From an uncultured Alphaproteobacteria bacterium (GTDB taxonomy: Bacteria; Pseudomonadota; Alphaproteobacteria; Rhodobacterales; Rhodobacteraceae), in assembly GCA_929200255.1 (NCBI GenBank), contig CAKMYZ010000007.1, positions 1-64,000 of the forward strand: 64,000 nucleotides of DNA, in the 5' to 3' direction. Positions 1 through 7,372 of the stretch are shown in pieces; position 1 is the first letter of the stretch; every line of letters begins with the position of its first letter. The position numbers and the translations under genes are program-made. The notes beneath the pieces were generated by a model, which saw only the letters and a program-made list of their open reading frames with translations, was not told the DNA's origin and searched no databases.

Positions 1-49
1 TCTCTTAAGTTAAGCTGCCATTGGTTCCAAAAACCCTGACGACGGACAG
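1..49. repeat. IS3-family right-end repeat, copy 1
   Basis: The first 49 bases recur without mismatch at 358-406, where they follow the stop codon of an IS3-type transposase fragment. Read inward from its outer edge the repeat begins TGTCCGTC, as expected for a terminal inverted repeat of this family. Copy 1 therefore looks like the right end of a second IS copy lying mostly outside the window and butted into the transposase gene of the copy ending at 406. Confidence 0.75.
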
Positions 50-331
50 GCACCGTATCACCCGCAAACCCAAGGTAAGATAGAGCGGTGGCATCAGACT
101 TTGAAGAACCGCATCTTGCTGGAGAACTACTTCCTGCCGGGTGATCTCGAAGCCCAGATCGAAGCCTTCGTCGATCACTACAATCATCATCGGTATCATG
201 AGAGCATCAACAACGTCACGCCCGCCGACGTCTACTTCGGACGGGATAAAGCCATTCTACAACAAAGGGAAAGGATCAAACGAAAGACGCTCGAAACGCG
301 ACGCTTGCATCACAGACAACGCGCCGCATAA
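50..331 (+). pseudogene. 3' fragment of IS3-family transposase (OrfB, integrase core)
   Basis: The frame is open from the repeat edge and reads APYHPQTQGKIERWHQ, then a segment typical of IS3-family OrfB C-termini (ILLENYFLPGDLE, HYNHHRYHES, TPADVYFGR). The E of KIERW is the usual third acidic residue of the DDE catalytic triad. About 90 codons survive and the first two catalytic Asp residues are missing, so no active transposase can be made. A TTG at 101 has no claim to be a real start. The stop at 329-331 lies 26 bp before the right-end repeat, a normal distance for this family. Identification as IS3 OrfB is firm; the exact IS name is not known to me. Confidence 0.9.
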
Positions 332-357
332 TCAAACCAACCAGATGAGCCAAACTC

Positions 358-406
358 TCTCTTAAGTTAAGCTGCCATTGGTTCCAAAAACCCTGACGAC
401 GGACAG
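358..406. repeat. IS3-family right-end repeat, copy 2
   Basis: Exact second copy of the 49-base sequence at 1-49. It sits directly downstream of the transposase fragment and marks the right end of that IS. Unrelated coding sequence starts within three bases, so the IS is inserted in, or has deleted up to, the gene that now begins at 409. Confidence 0.8.
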
Positions 407-408
407 TT

Positions 409-741
409 GTGGGACAAAGAGATATTGCGGCATGCAGCGCCAGTTGTCTCTATCGCTTGGAAAGAGCGGCTGCGAAGAAAGATCTGAAAGATGCGATTCA
501 TGTTGCCCTTGAACTCTTATCAGGTGAGGTCAACGTCGGCCTGCGTCTCTTCTACCAAGGCCAAATCATATCCAATCTTAGTCCTTTCGAGGACATGATT
601 GACGATTTCTTAGGTGATCCGAGATTGGCTCACGCGCTCAAGGGGCGTGCGCCGGAGGACTTTACCAATCTGCCTTCTTTGGTTCGATCCAAGTTGGGGC
701 AACTTTTGGAATCGGCTTGCGAGAGGGGGAGAGATAAATGA
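409..741 (+). pseudogene. Unknown accessory protein, probably 5'-truncated by the IS
   Basis: I do not recognise this 110-residue product. The frame runs upstream into the IS end, and the only start (GTG, 409) lies three bases after it with no ribosome binding site, so the visible part is probably the C-terminal end of a longer protein disrupted by the IS. It is soluble, largely helical, with no membrane segment or cysteine motif. Its stop overlaps the start of the next gene (ATGA at 738-741), so the two were co-translated. This arrangement recalls the last genes of multi-recombinase elements (Tn554 type or recombinase trios), where a recombinase-like gene overlaps a small accessory gene. That assignment is inference. 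Confidence 0.5.
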
Positions 742-1223
742 ACGACGAAGTAGCAGCAACAAAACTAGCGCAATACCACCAAGAAAGGAGCAAAGAGGCA
801 CGCGAACGACTCTTAACTGTATTGCGCCAAATTGAGAAAGAACTTGTTCAACATGGATTTTATTGCAGTCCTGGTTCACCGGACCATCCCCGCCGGCTTT
901 CATTGGCAGAGGTCCAACGTCGTGCGGGGCTCGGCAGTTCATTTCTAAGAAACCCGCGCCACCATGACCTTCGTGAGATTGTACAGGACTGGCTATTGGT
1001 TCAACAACGTGATTTTTTGACTTCGAAGAAGCTCGGACAAGAAAAAAAACGTGATAAAATATCATTCTATGAGGACGCGCTAGCGAAGGCCTCTTCGGAA
1101 GCCCAAGCGTGGCTAATTGAAAAAAACCGATTGAAAAATGAGGTGGCCGAGCTCAAGAAGAGACTGGAAATTGCGAGCGGAAGAACCAACGTCGTAACCG
1201 GCAATTTTGACGTAAACAACTAG
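738..1223 (+). CDS. Small HTH/coiled-coil accessory protein of a mobile element
   Basis: 161 residues. Residues 1-40 are a basic helix. Residues 55-85 (RLSLAEVQRRAGLGSSFLRN) resemble a DNA-binding helix-turn-helix followed by an Arg/His-rich turn. Residues 115-150 form a heptad-patterned coiled coil rich in E, K and L (IEKNRLKNEVAELKKRLE). The order N-terminal helix, HTH, coiled coil matches small accessory proteins of Tn554-like and recombinase-trio elements (TnpC/DUF6262 or GmtX type). The resemblance is one of shape and I cannot claim homology. The start overlaps the preceding stop by 4 bp. Base composition is lighter than in the chromosomal genes. Likely role: DNA-binding helper of integration or excision. 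Confidence 0.6.
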   Translation: MNDEVAATKLAQYHQERSKEARERLLTVLRQIEKELVQHGFYCSPGSPDHPRRLSLAEVQRRAGLGSSFLRNPRHHDLREIVQDWLLVQQRDFLTSKKLGQEKKRDKISFYEDALAKASSEAQAWLIEKNRLKNEVAELKKRLEIASGRTNVVTGNFDVNN

Positions 1224-1242
1224 GGTTTAATAGGCCAAACTC

Positions 1243-2412
1243 ATGACACCGGCAGCACGAATTAACGCGGCGATTGACTTGATTGATCGGATACAATCAG
1301 GAGAACTGGCTGACCGTGCGATGGCAAGCTGGGGGCGCAGCAATCGTTATGCTGGCTCAAAAGATAGGGCATCGATTGCTGACATCGTCTACGAAGTCCT
1401 AAGGAAGAAGCAGAGCTTTGCAGTGTTGGGAGGAGGCCAAACTGGACGCGCGCTCCTACTGGGTTTTGTCCGTGCGTCAAAGCAAGACCCTGAGATGATC
1501 TTCGGAGTTGATCGCTATGCTCCGCCTAAGCTTCTTGCAGAAGAACGTATTGCAGAAGAATTGGGGGGATTTGTTGATGAAGAAGTTACGGACTTTCCTG
1601 ATTGGGCTTGGACAGAACTCGTCCGATCCCACGGTGACAATGCTGCGGGGATCGCCGAAGCGTTGAGAAACAGGGCACCAATCTACCTTCGCGTTAACCT
1701 TGCAAAATTGAGCCGTGACGACGCAATAAGTTCGCTCGGAAGCGAAGGAATAATTGGAAAAACTAGCCCTTTGTCACCTTCTGCTGTTGAGGTTTTGGAG
1801 GGTGCGCGGAAGATACGAAACTCATCACTTTTCAAGACTGGTGAGGTCGAGCTTCAGGATGCATCGTCCCAAGCGGTTGCCGACCTTGTTCCTCTTCAAA
1901 CAGGACAAAGACTGCTTGATTTTTGTGCTGGGGCAGGAGGCAAGGTATTGGCAGTAGCAGGGCGCGTCTTGGGAGATTTCTACGCTCATGATGTAGACGC
2001 GCGTAGAATGAAAGACTTGCAGCCAAGAGCTGCAAGAGCAGGTGCGTCCATCGACCAAGTTACGATTGAAGACCTAGCCCAAGGTTCGCAGTTCGACACC
2101 GTTCTAGTTGACGCGCCCTGTTCCGGAAGTGGGTCATGGCGCCGTGATCCACAAGAAAAATGGTTGTTGACTGAGGAAAAGCTTGCACACGTCATCCAGC
2201 TACAATGCGAGATCCTCGACCAAGTTTCCTCGATGGTTAAACCTAAAGGCCATCTAGTCTATGCGACATGTTCTTTGTTTAGCCGAGAGAATGAACTTCA
2301 AACAAAAAGGTTCCTGGATCGCGATGAGACATTCACATTTTCGTCCGAACATCACTTTACGCCCTTGGAGGGTGGTGACGGATTTTATTGCGCGGTTCTT
2401 CGTAAAAATTAG
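1243..2412 (+). CDS. RsmB/NOL1-family rRNA (cytosine-5) methyltransferase, complete, carried by the element
   Basis: 389 residues, normal length for the short alphaproteobacterial RsmB-like branch. The SAM-binding motif I is DFCAGAGGK (226-234). Motif IV is VDAPCSGSGSWRRDP with Cys293, and motif VI is YATCS with the nucleophile Cys343; both cysteines used by RNA m5C methyltransferases are present. The N-terminal 150 residues correspond to the RNA-binding NusB-like and RRM-like part. The gene should methylate C5 of a cytosine in rRNA (16S by analogy with RsmB). Its base composition is clearly lower in GC than that of the resident homologue fragment that follows at 2598, and it lies on the mobile-element side. 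It therefore appears to be a foreign replacement copy. Confidence 0.9.
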   Translation: MTPAARINAAIDLIDRIQSGELADRAMASWGRSNRYAGSKDRASIADIVYEVLRKKQSFAVLGGGQTGRALLLGFVRASKQDPEMIFGVDRYAPPKLLAEERIAEELGGFVDEEVTDFPDWAWTELVRSHGDNAAGIAEALRNRAPIYLRVNLAKLSRDDAISSLGSEGIIGKTSPLSPSAVEVLEGARKIRNSSLFKTGEVELQDASSQAVADLVPLQTGQRLLDFCAGAGGKVLAVAGRVLGDFYAHDVDARRMKDLQPRAARAGASIDQVTIEDLAQGSQFDTVLVDAPCSGSGSWRRDPQEKWLLTEEKLAHVIQLQCEILDQVSSMVKPKGHLVYATCSLFSRENELQTKRFLDRDETFTFSSEHHFTPLEGGDGFYCAVLRKN

Positions 2413-2515
2413 CAAATACAAGTAAGTCTCTCGTGGATGGAGCGGTCGGTAAATTTTGCGACGGGTAGCTTCGTTCAAGGTGCTTGATTTGCGTCTTGGG
2501 ACGGATCAACGAGGT

Positions 2516-2549
2516 CGCTATGAAGCGCAACTTTTTGCGATTCATAGCG
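2516..2549. terminator. Strong hairpin at element end (terminator or recombination site)
   Basis: Arms CGCTATGAAGCGCAA (2516-2530) and TTGCGATTCATAGCG (2535-2549) pair at 14 of 15 positions around a 4-base loop and are followed by TTT. The hairpin lies about 100 bp after the carried methyltransferase gene and about 50 bp before the resident remnant. It could terminate the former's transcript or be part of the element's right attachment end. Confidence 0.5.
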
Positions 2550-2570
2550 TTTCGCCCTTAAAATCAAACT

Positions 2571-3074
2571 ATGCAACGCATTGTGACCCCATGTATCGCC
2601 GGTGGTGGCGGCAAGGCTCTCGCGTTCGCTGATCTGACCGACGCACAGATTTTCGCCCATGATGTTGCCCCCCAGCGGATGGTGGATTTGCCAGTGCGGG
2701 CAGGGGTATCGATCACGCAGGTTCAAACAGCGCAACTCGTTGATCATGCGCCCTTTGACGTTGTTTTCTGCGATGCCCCATGCGGCGGCAGCGGCACTTG
2801 GCGGCGCACACCGGATGCAAAATGGCGGCTGACCGACGCCCGCCTGAACGCGCTTCAACAGATGCAACTTGCTGTTCTGCAGGAGGCCGCACCCTTGGTG
2901 CGTGCTGCGGGTAGGTTGGTTTATGCAACCTGTTCGGTTCTCAACTGCGAGAATGATGATGCGGTCGCGACATTTCTGGCAGCCAATCCTGACTGGGTTC
3001 GCGAAAGCCGTATGCAGCTATTGCCGGACCGCGCCGGCGATGGCTTTTACATGGCAATACTATCGCGCCGGTAA
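2571..3074 (+). pseudogene. Decapitated resident RsmB-like methyltransferase
   Basis: Similarity to RsmB-family enzymes starts abruptly inside SAM motif I (AGGGGKALA, from about 2598) and runs to a normal C-terminus. Motif IV (CDAPCGGSGTWRR) and motif VI (YATCS) are intact, but the whole N-terminal half is missing. Compared with the intact copy at 1243 it also lacks about three residues near the RAG segment, a sign of drift. The ATG at 2571 is fortuitous: the seven or so codons before the motif match nothing. Base use is GC-rich like the neighbours. This is the original chromosomal gene, cut by insertion of the element to its left; the missing 5' half should lie at the element's other end. 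Confidence 0.85.
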
Positions 3075-3114
3075 AACAACCTATAATTGTTTGTAAGGTG
3101 ATGCTACACCGTCC

Positions 3115-3129
3115 TTAACAATTGCTTAA
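3115..3129. promoter_or_regulatory. CtrA-type box upstream of cckA
   Basis: TTAACAATTGCTTAA fits the alphaproteobacterial CtrA site TTAA-N7-TTAA exactly. It ends about 70 bp before the preferred cckA start, a position suited to control of its promoter. A functional site is inference from the match. Confidence 0.5.
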
Positions 3130-3199
3130 GACCTCGCCCACTAGGGTGCGGCGGGGTGTAGTAAAAGGTGCAGCCTTGCCTTCTGATCAAACGTCGACG

Positions 3200-5512
3200 A
3201 TGGATAAACGATCATTCCCAATTGGGTTCCCGCCCGTTCTGCAGATTCTGAGCGCGGGGCTGGTTTGCATCGCATTCTCTGCCATCGCGGAACTGCGTCC
3301 ACTACAACTGGGGCTTGCGGTCTTTGGTGGGACTTTATGCTCTGTTTCCGTCTGGATCGGGATTGCCGCATTGTGGCGCAGGATGATTGGGCGGTGGCAG
3401 CGAGCCAATGCACGACGCATGATTGCCCATGATCTTGGGGCTGGTTTTGTTACCAGTGGTGCCTGCTATGTCGACTATGCCAATGCAGCGGCAAAGGATC
3501 ATTTTGAAACTGCCGAAGGCGTTTGTCTTCCCGATGTGTTTCGACACATGTGGGCGAAACCGCACGGGCTCTTGGATCAACTTGTCCGGAAAGCGGCGAA
3601 GTCGGGCGTGAGTGCCGAAGATATCGTGACCCGCGCGGGCCACTTCCGCCTCCGGGTTTTGTGGGTGGGGCCAGCATGTCAGGTCTGGTGGCTTGATGAT
3701 CTGACCGAAGGCATTCAATCCGCCGCAAGGGGGGCGGATGCGGTACCATTGCCGATGTTGTCGGTTGATGTCGATGGCGCCATCCTGCACGTCAACAAAG
3801 GCGCCCGCGGTTTGCTGGGCGATGGGTGCCAGCAGATCGCTGATGTTTTTGTTGATCTGCCCATCAGATCGGGTCAAAGCAATACGCTGCATGGGGCGTA
3901 CGGGCCACTTTGCCGGTTTGTAGTCGAAGCGCCGGGCCGGGACGACACAACGGATATCTATCTTTTGCCAGAGGCGAAGACACCCAAAGCCCCACCGCAG
4001 CTTGAAGGTGGATGGGATGCGGTCGATGATTTGCCGGTGCCCCTGTTGAAAGTCGCCAATGACGGTCAATTGCTGGCCGCCAATAGTGAAGCACGTGCCT
4101 TGTTGCACATTCCAACCGCGGAAGGGCGCAAATTGTCCGATGTGCTGGATGGACCGGGCCGTCTGATCACCGATTGGCTGGGCGAAGCCCTGGACGGGCG
4201 TAGCGCTAATGTGTCGCAGTTTTTGCGGGTCCGCGGTGCGAGTGAAGATACCTTCATTCAGGTGACGCTTTCTATCGCAGGTGCGCGCAATGATCCCCAT
4301 CTGATTGCGGTCCTCAACGATGTGACCGAGCTCAAAACCCTGGAGTCGCAGTTTGTCCAAAGCCAGAAGATGCAGGCCATTGGCCAGCTTGCCGGTGGTG
4401 TGGCGCATGATTTCAACAATCTGCTGACGGCCATATCTGGACATTGTGATCTGTTGCTGTTGCGCCATGACGAAGGCGACCAGAACTATGGTGATTTGAT
4501 CCAGATTCACCAGAACGCCAATCGCGCAGCCAGCCTGGTGGGCCAGCTTCTCGCTTTTTCGCGTAAGCAGAACCTCTTGCCCGAAGAAATTGACCTGCGT
4601 GATACGATGTCTGACCTGACCCATTTGCTGAATCGACTTGTGGGCGAAAAAGTTACTCTGACACTTGAGCACGACAGTGATCTGCTGCGCATCAAGGCTG
4701 ACAAACGTCAACTTGAACAGGTGATGATGAACCTCGTGGTCAATGCACGTGACGCGATGTCAGGCACGGGCGAGATCAAGATCGTGACCAAGAATTTGTC
4801 TTTGTCATCCGAGATGTCCCGTGATCGGGCTACAGTGCCCAAAGGCAGTTATGTCATGGTGAAGGTTAAGGATAATGGTCACGGTATCCCCCCAGAGACC
4901 TTGGACAAGATATTTGAGCCGTTCTGGACCACCAAACGTCAGGGCGAAGGCACCGGCCTGGGCCTGTCCACGGCTTACGGTATCGTCAAACAGACCGGCG
5001 GTTACATTTTCGTCGAAAGCGAGAAGGGGCGCGGGACGACCTTTACGCTACTCTTCCCGAGTTTGCGGGCCAGCGCTGCGACCCCGATGAAACTTGCCAG
5101 CCCGGAACCTGCGCCAGTGGCGGGCCGCGCCGAGGGTGTTGTTTTGCTGGTCGAGGACGAAGCGCCGGTGCGGGCGTTTGCGTCCCGCGCGCTGCGTTTG
5201 CGTGGATATACTGTGCTTGAGGCTGACTGTGCTGAAGCAGCTCTTGATTTGCTAAGTGATCCTGATCTTGTGGTTGATATCTTTGTGACAGACGTGATCA
5301 TGCCCGGTATGGATGGCCCGACCTGGGTGCGCAAGGCACGCGAGGATCGTCCTACCACGAAGGTTGTCTTTGTTTCCGGCTATCCTGAGGATGCCTTTGA
5401 CGATGGTGAGCCGATGATCGAGAACACGGTTTTCTTGCCCAAGCCGTTCTCTTTGACCGCATTGACGCAGACAGTACAGGGGCAGTTGGCTAAAGAACCT
5501 GAACCAGCCTAA
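3200..5512 (+). CDS. cckA: Hybrid sensor histidine kinase CckA
   Basis: 770 residues from ATG 3200. An in-frame TTG at 3122 is less likely because it overlaps the CtrA-type box. Two membrane segments lie near the N-terminus (about residues 10-60), followed by PAS-like regions. Next come a HisKA domain with the phospho-acceptor in GGVAHDFNN (His near 403), an ATPase domain with [17 protein letters not shown] and GEGTGLGLS, and a C-terminal receiver with the phospho-Asp in [11 protein letters not shown] (near 697). This order, with HDFNN, is the CckA signature. CckA phosphorylates ChpT, which passes phosphate to CtrA; in roseobacters the pathway governs motility, gene transfer agents and cell-cycle functions. 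The gene ends 10 bp from the convergent glk. Confidence 0.93.
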   Translation: MDKRSFPIGFPPVLQILSAGLVCIAFSAIAELRPLQLGLAVFGGTLCSVSVWIGIAALWRRMIGRWQRANARRMIAHDLGAGFVTSGACYVDYANAAAKDHFETAEGVCLPDVFRHMWAKPHGLLDQLVRKAAKSGVSAEDIVTRAGHFRLRVLWVGPACQVWWLDDLTEGIQSAARGADAVPLPMLSVDVDGAILHVNKGARGLLGDGCQQIADVFVDLPIRSGQSNTLHGAYGPLCRFVVEAPGRDDTTDIYLLPEAKTPKAPPQLEGGWDAVDDLPVPLLKVANDGQLLAANSEARALLHIPTAEGRKLSDVLDGPGRLITDWLGEALDGRSANVSQFLRVRGASEDTFIQVTLSIAGARNDPHLIAVLNDVTELKTLESQFVQSQKMQAIGQLAGGVAHDFNNLLTAISGHCDLLLLRHDEGDQNYGDLIQIHQNANRAASLVGQLLAFSRKQNLLPEEIDLRDTMSDLTHLLNRLVGEKVTLTLEHDSDLLRIKADKRQLEQVMMNLVVNARDAMSGTGEIKIVTKNLSLSSEMSRDRATVPKGSYVMVKVKDNGHGIPPETLDKIFEPFWTTKRQGEGTGLGLSTAYGIVKQTGGYIFVESEKGRGTTFTLLFPSLRASAATPMKLASPEPAPVAGRAEGVVLLVEDEAPVRAFASRALRLRGYTVLEADCAEAALDLLSDPDLVVDIFVTDVIMPGMDGPTWVRKAREDRPTTKVVFVSGYPEDAFDDGEPMIENTVFLPKPFSLTALTQTVQGQLAKEPEPA

Positions 5513-5522
5513 GTGCTGTCCT

Positions 5523-6500
5523 CTAATTGTTTCGTTCCAGCGCCACCAGATAGGTCGCACAGCCGGTTAGGGCGGCATAGTCATCCTCGATCACATGCAC
5601 CGCAAAATTGCTCATGAAACCTGCAAAGCGGCCTTTATCGCAGAAGGCTTCGCCAAAGCCAAACCGGGTCAGATGTGGTGCAAAGGCGCGCGAGACGCCG
5701 CCAACAAGGTAGACCCCGCCAAAGGGCAGTTGGATCAATGACAGGTTGCCGCAAACCGTGCCCAGAATGCGGGTAAAGAGCGTGGCCGCTTCTTCGGCGC
5801 GCGGGTCGCTGCCATCATCACAGGCTGCCATGATGTCTTTGGCCGCACATTCGCACGGGTCTTCTGCGTCTTGCCCCAGAAACGCATAAACCCGCTCCAG
5901 CCCGCGGCCGGACAGGACGTCCTCAACCGCTGGAAACCCATGCGCGGTTGACACGAATTGGCACAACCGCAGCTCAATTTCGTTGCGGATCGGCAGATTG
6001 GCATGCCCGCTTTCAGACGGGGTGACGATCCGGCCCGGATCAAGCTCAAAGACAGGCGCTGCATTAAAGCCGGTGCCGACACCAACCACGAGCTTCGCGG
6101 CATTGCCAGTGTCTTCTGGCCCCGGCAGGATCGTGCGGATATTGGCCGGATCAAGCTGGCCAAGCGCATGGCCCTGCGCTTGCAGATCGTTAAGGATTGC
6201 CACCGTATCGGCCTTGATGGCGCGGGCCAGCGTATCCGTGTCGATGGTCCAGTCAAGGTTGGTCATGGCGGCGCGCCCATCACGCACGGGCCCCGCAACC
6301 GCAACGCAGGCGGCGATCGGATCGACGCCGTTTTCTTCTTCGATGTAGCGGTGCAGCACTGCTTCTAGCCCCGAAAAATCGGCGTTGCGATAGCGGCGGA
6401 TAGTTCCACCAACAATTTTGCGCCCATCAGCCAAGGCGACGCGGGTGTTGGTGCCACCGATATCGGCGACCAAGGAATAGGTGTTTTCGGGGTGTCCCAT
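5523..6500 (-). CDS. glk: Glucokinase
   Basis: 325 residues, typical of bacterial glucokinase of the Glk (non-ROK) family. The N-terminal phosphate-binding motif is DIGGTNTR, followed by the sugar-binding segment LNDLQAQGHALG and the ATP-site motif VGVGTGF. It phosphorylates glucose with ATP to give glucose-6-phosphate in the cytosol. The gene begins 10 bp after the stop of a decayed beta-glucosidase pseudogene on the same strand. It was thus the last gene of a glucoside-use operon whose upstream part has eroded. It appears intact itself, but how it is now transcribed is not obvious. Confidence 0.93.
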   Translation of the reverse strand: MGHPENTYSLVADIGGTNTRVALADGRKIVGGTIRRYRNADFSGLEAVLHRYIEEENGVDPIAACVAVAGPVRDGRAAMTNLDWTIDTDTLARAIKADTVAILNDLQAQGHALGQLDPANIRTILPGPEDTGNAAKLVVGVGTGFNAAPVFELDPGRIVTPSESGHANLPIRNEIELRLCQFVSTAHGFPAVEDVLSGRGLERVYAFLGQDAEDPCECAAKDIMAACDDGSDPRAEEAATLFTRILGTVCGNLSLIQLPFGGVYLVGGVSRAFAPHLTRFGFGEAFCDKGRFAGFMSNFAVHVIEDDYAALTGCATYLVALERNN

Positions 6501-6510
6501 TGGTCTTGTC

Positions 6511-7010
6511 CTAACGCGCGATGGCCGCTTTGAGCGCGTGATAAGACGCTTTCGGCGTTCGCTTCAAGGTCTCAAAACCCACATGGATATTGCCAAGCTG
6601 TTTTTCATGACCGAAAGCCCATTCGCAATTATCAAGCAGGGACCAGAAAAAGAAGCCTTTCCAATTGGCCCGGTCAGCAATGGCGCGCTTGGTGGCCTGC
6701 ATGTGCTTTGATCCGAATTTCATCTGCACCGGATCATAGACGGTGTCATCCCAGGCCATACCGTTCTTGGTGGTGGCGGTCGGCAGATAACCGACTTCGT
6801 CACGGGCAAGTCGCGTAAGGAACCCGTGGAGCTCATCAGGATAAATTCCCCGGTCTTTCCTGGTTTACCATCTGCCCATCCGGCACCACCCGCGCCCATG
6901 ACGTCAAGAACCGATGGGCATCCATGCCCGCATCTTTGCACAGATCAAGATCTTCACCACCGCAGCGATGCTGATCGCAGGCGACGCGCCCGTCGTCTGC
7001 GCCCGCCTGA
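6511..7010 (-). pseudogene. Decayed GH1 beta-glucosidase
   Basis: Two pieces of a glycoside hydrolase family 1 enzyme remain. The N-terminal piece (about 7010 down to 6860) reads RVACDQHRCGGEDLDLCKDAG and then FLTSWARVVPDGQ, the start of the GH1 barrel, and runs into a stop. The C-terminal piece (about 6845 down to 6511) reads FLTRLARDEVGYLP and then FFFWSLLDNCEWAFGHEK, the conserved GH1 end; the catalytic-nucleophile motif that should read TENG is TKNG, so the nucleophile Glu is Lys. The middle of the barrel with the acid/base NEP motif is deleted and the pieces are in different frames. The gene is dead. It once hydrolysed a beta-glucoside to glucose for the adjacent glk. Confidence 0.85.
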
Positions 7011-7059
7011 CGATTGTCTGGCTTAGTCCGACATTCTGAAGGAGTTGTTTAAGTTTCAT
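7000..7059 (-). pseudogene. LacI-family regulator, N-terminal HTH remnant
   Basis: From ATG at 7059 (minus) the frame reads MKLKQLLQNVGLSQTIVRRA. This matches the start of LacI-type sugar regulators of the AglR kind (LKQLA..LGLSQTTVSRAL), after which similarity stops and GH1 sequence begins. More than 90 percent of the regulator is gone, so a deletion joined its first 20 or so codons to the beta-glucosidase gene. Confidence 0.65.
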
Positions 7060-7324
7060 GACCCGAAAACTGTATCCAAAGCGTTGTTAGCTGCCGCAGA
7101 GCGAGGTCATCATTTTCCATCATTCCTGAGACCGTAATCGTTTACGTATCACGAATATAAGAGAATCCAAGTGGTTTCTCACCCAAGGAACGGCCAATGA
7201 TAGTGACGTCAGTTTGCTTGTGGGGCGTTCAGGCTGAAAGCGGCCTCTTCAGATAATGCGCAAGCATTCCTGAACGGGCGGTCGTCCTATACCTATCGTG
7301 GGGTCCGACGGGCATACCCAGAAA
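7060..7324. other. Intergenic stretch without genes
   Basis: Apart from a LacI-type operator at 7134-7145 I see no coding potential. The stretch is the former control region of the lost lacI/glucoside locus and the 3' flank of the one-carbon operon that ends at 7373. Confidence 0.6.
7134..7145. promoter_or_regulatory. LacI-family operator-like palindrome
   Basis: GTAATCGTTTAC is a near-perfect dyad with a central CG, the hallmark of LacI-family operators. It lies about 75 bp upstream of the truncated lacI start. With the regulator gone it is probably a relic unless another LacI protein reads it. Confidence 0.5.
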
Positions 7325-7354
7325 ACAGCGCCGATGAGCGATCATCGGCGCTGT
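7325..7354 (-). terminator. Rho-independent terminator of the one-carbon operon
   Basis: A perfect 13-bp stem, ACAGCGCCGATGA pairing with TCATCGGCGCTGT around loop GCGA. On the minus strand it is followed by TTTTC. It stands 18 bp past the stop of the gene ending at 7373. Confidence 0.85.
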
Positions 7355-7372
7355 TCGTTGCAAACAAGTGGT

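Noticed and set aside
3335-4711. Open frame of 458 codons on the minus strand within cckA
   Set aside because: Lies wholly antisense to a clear CckA; its translation has no family features and it is explained by third-position GC bias.
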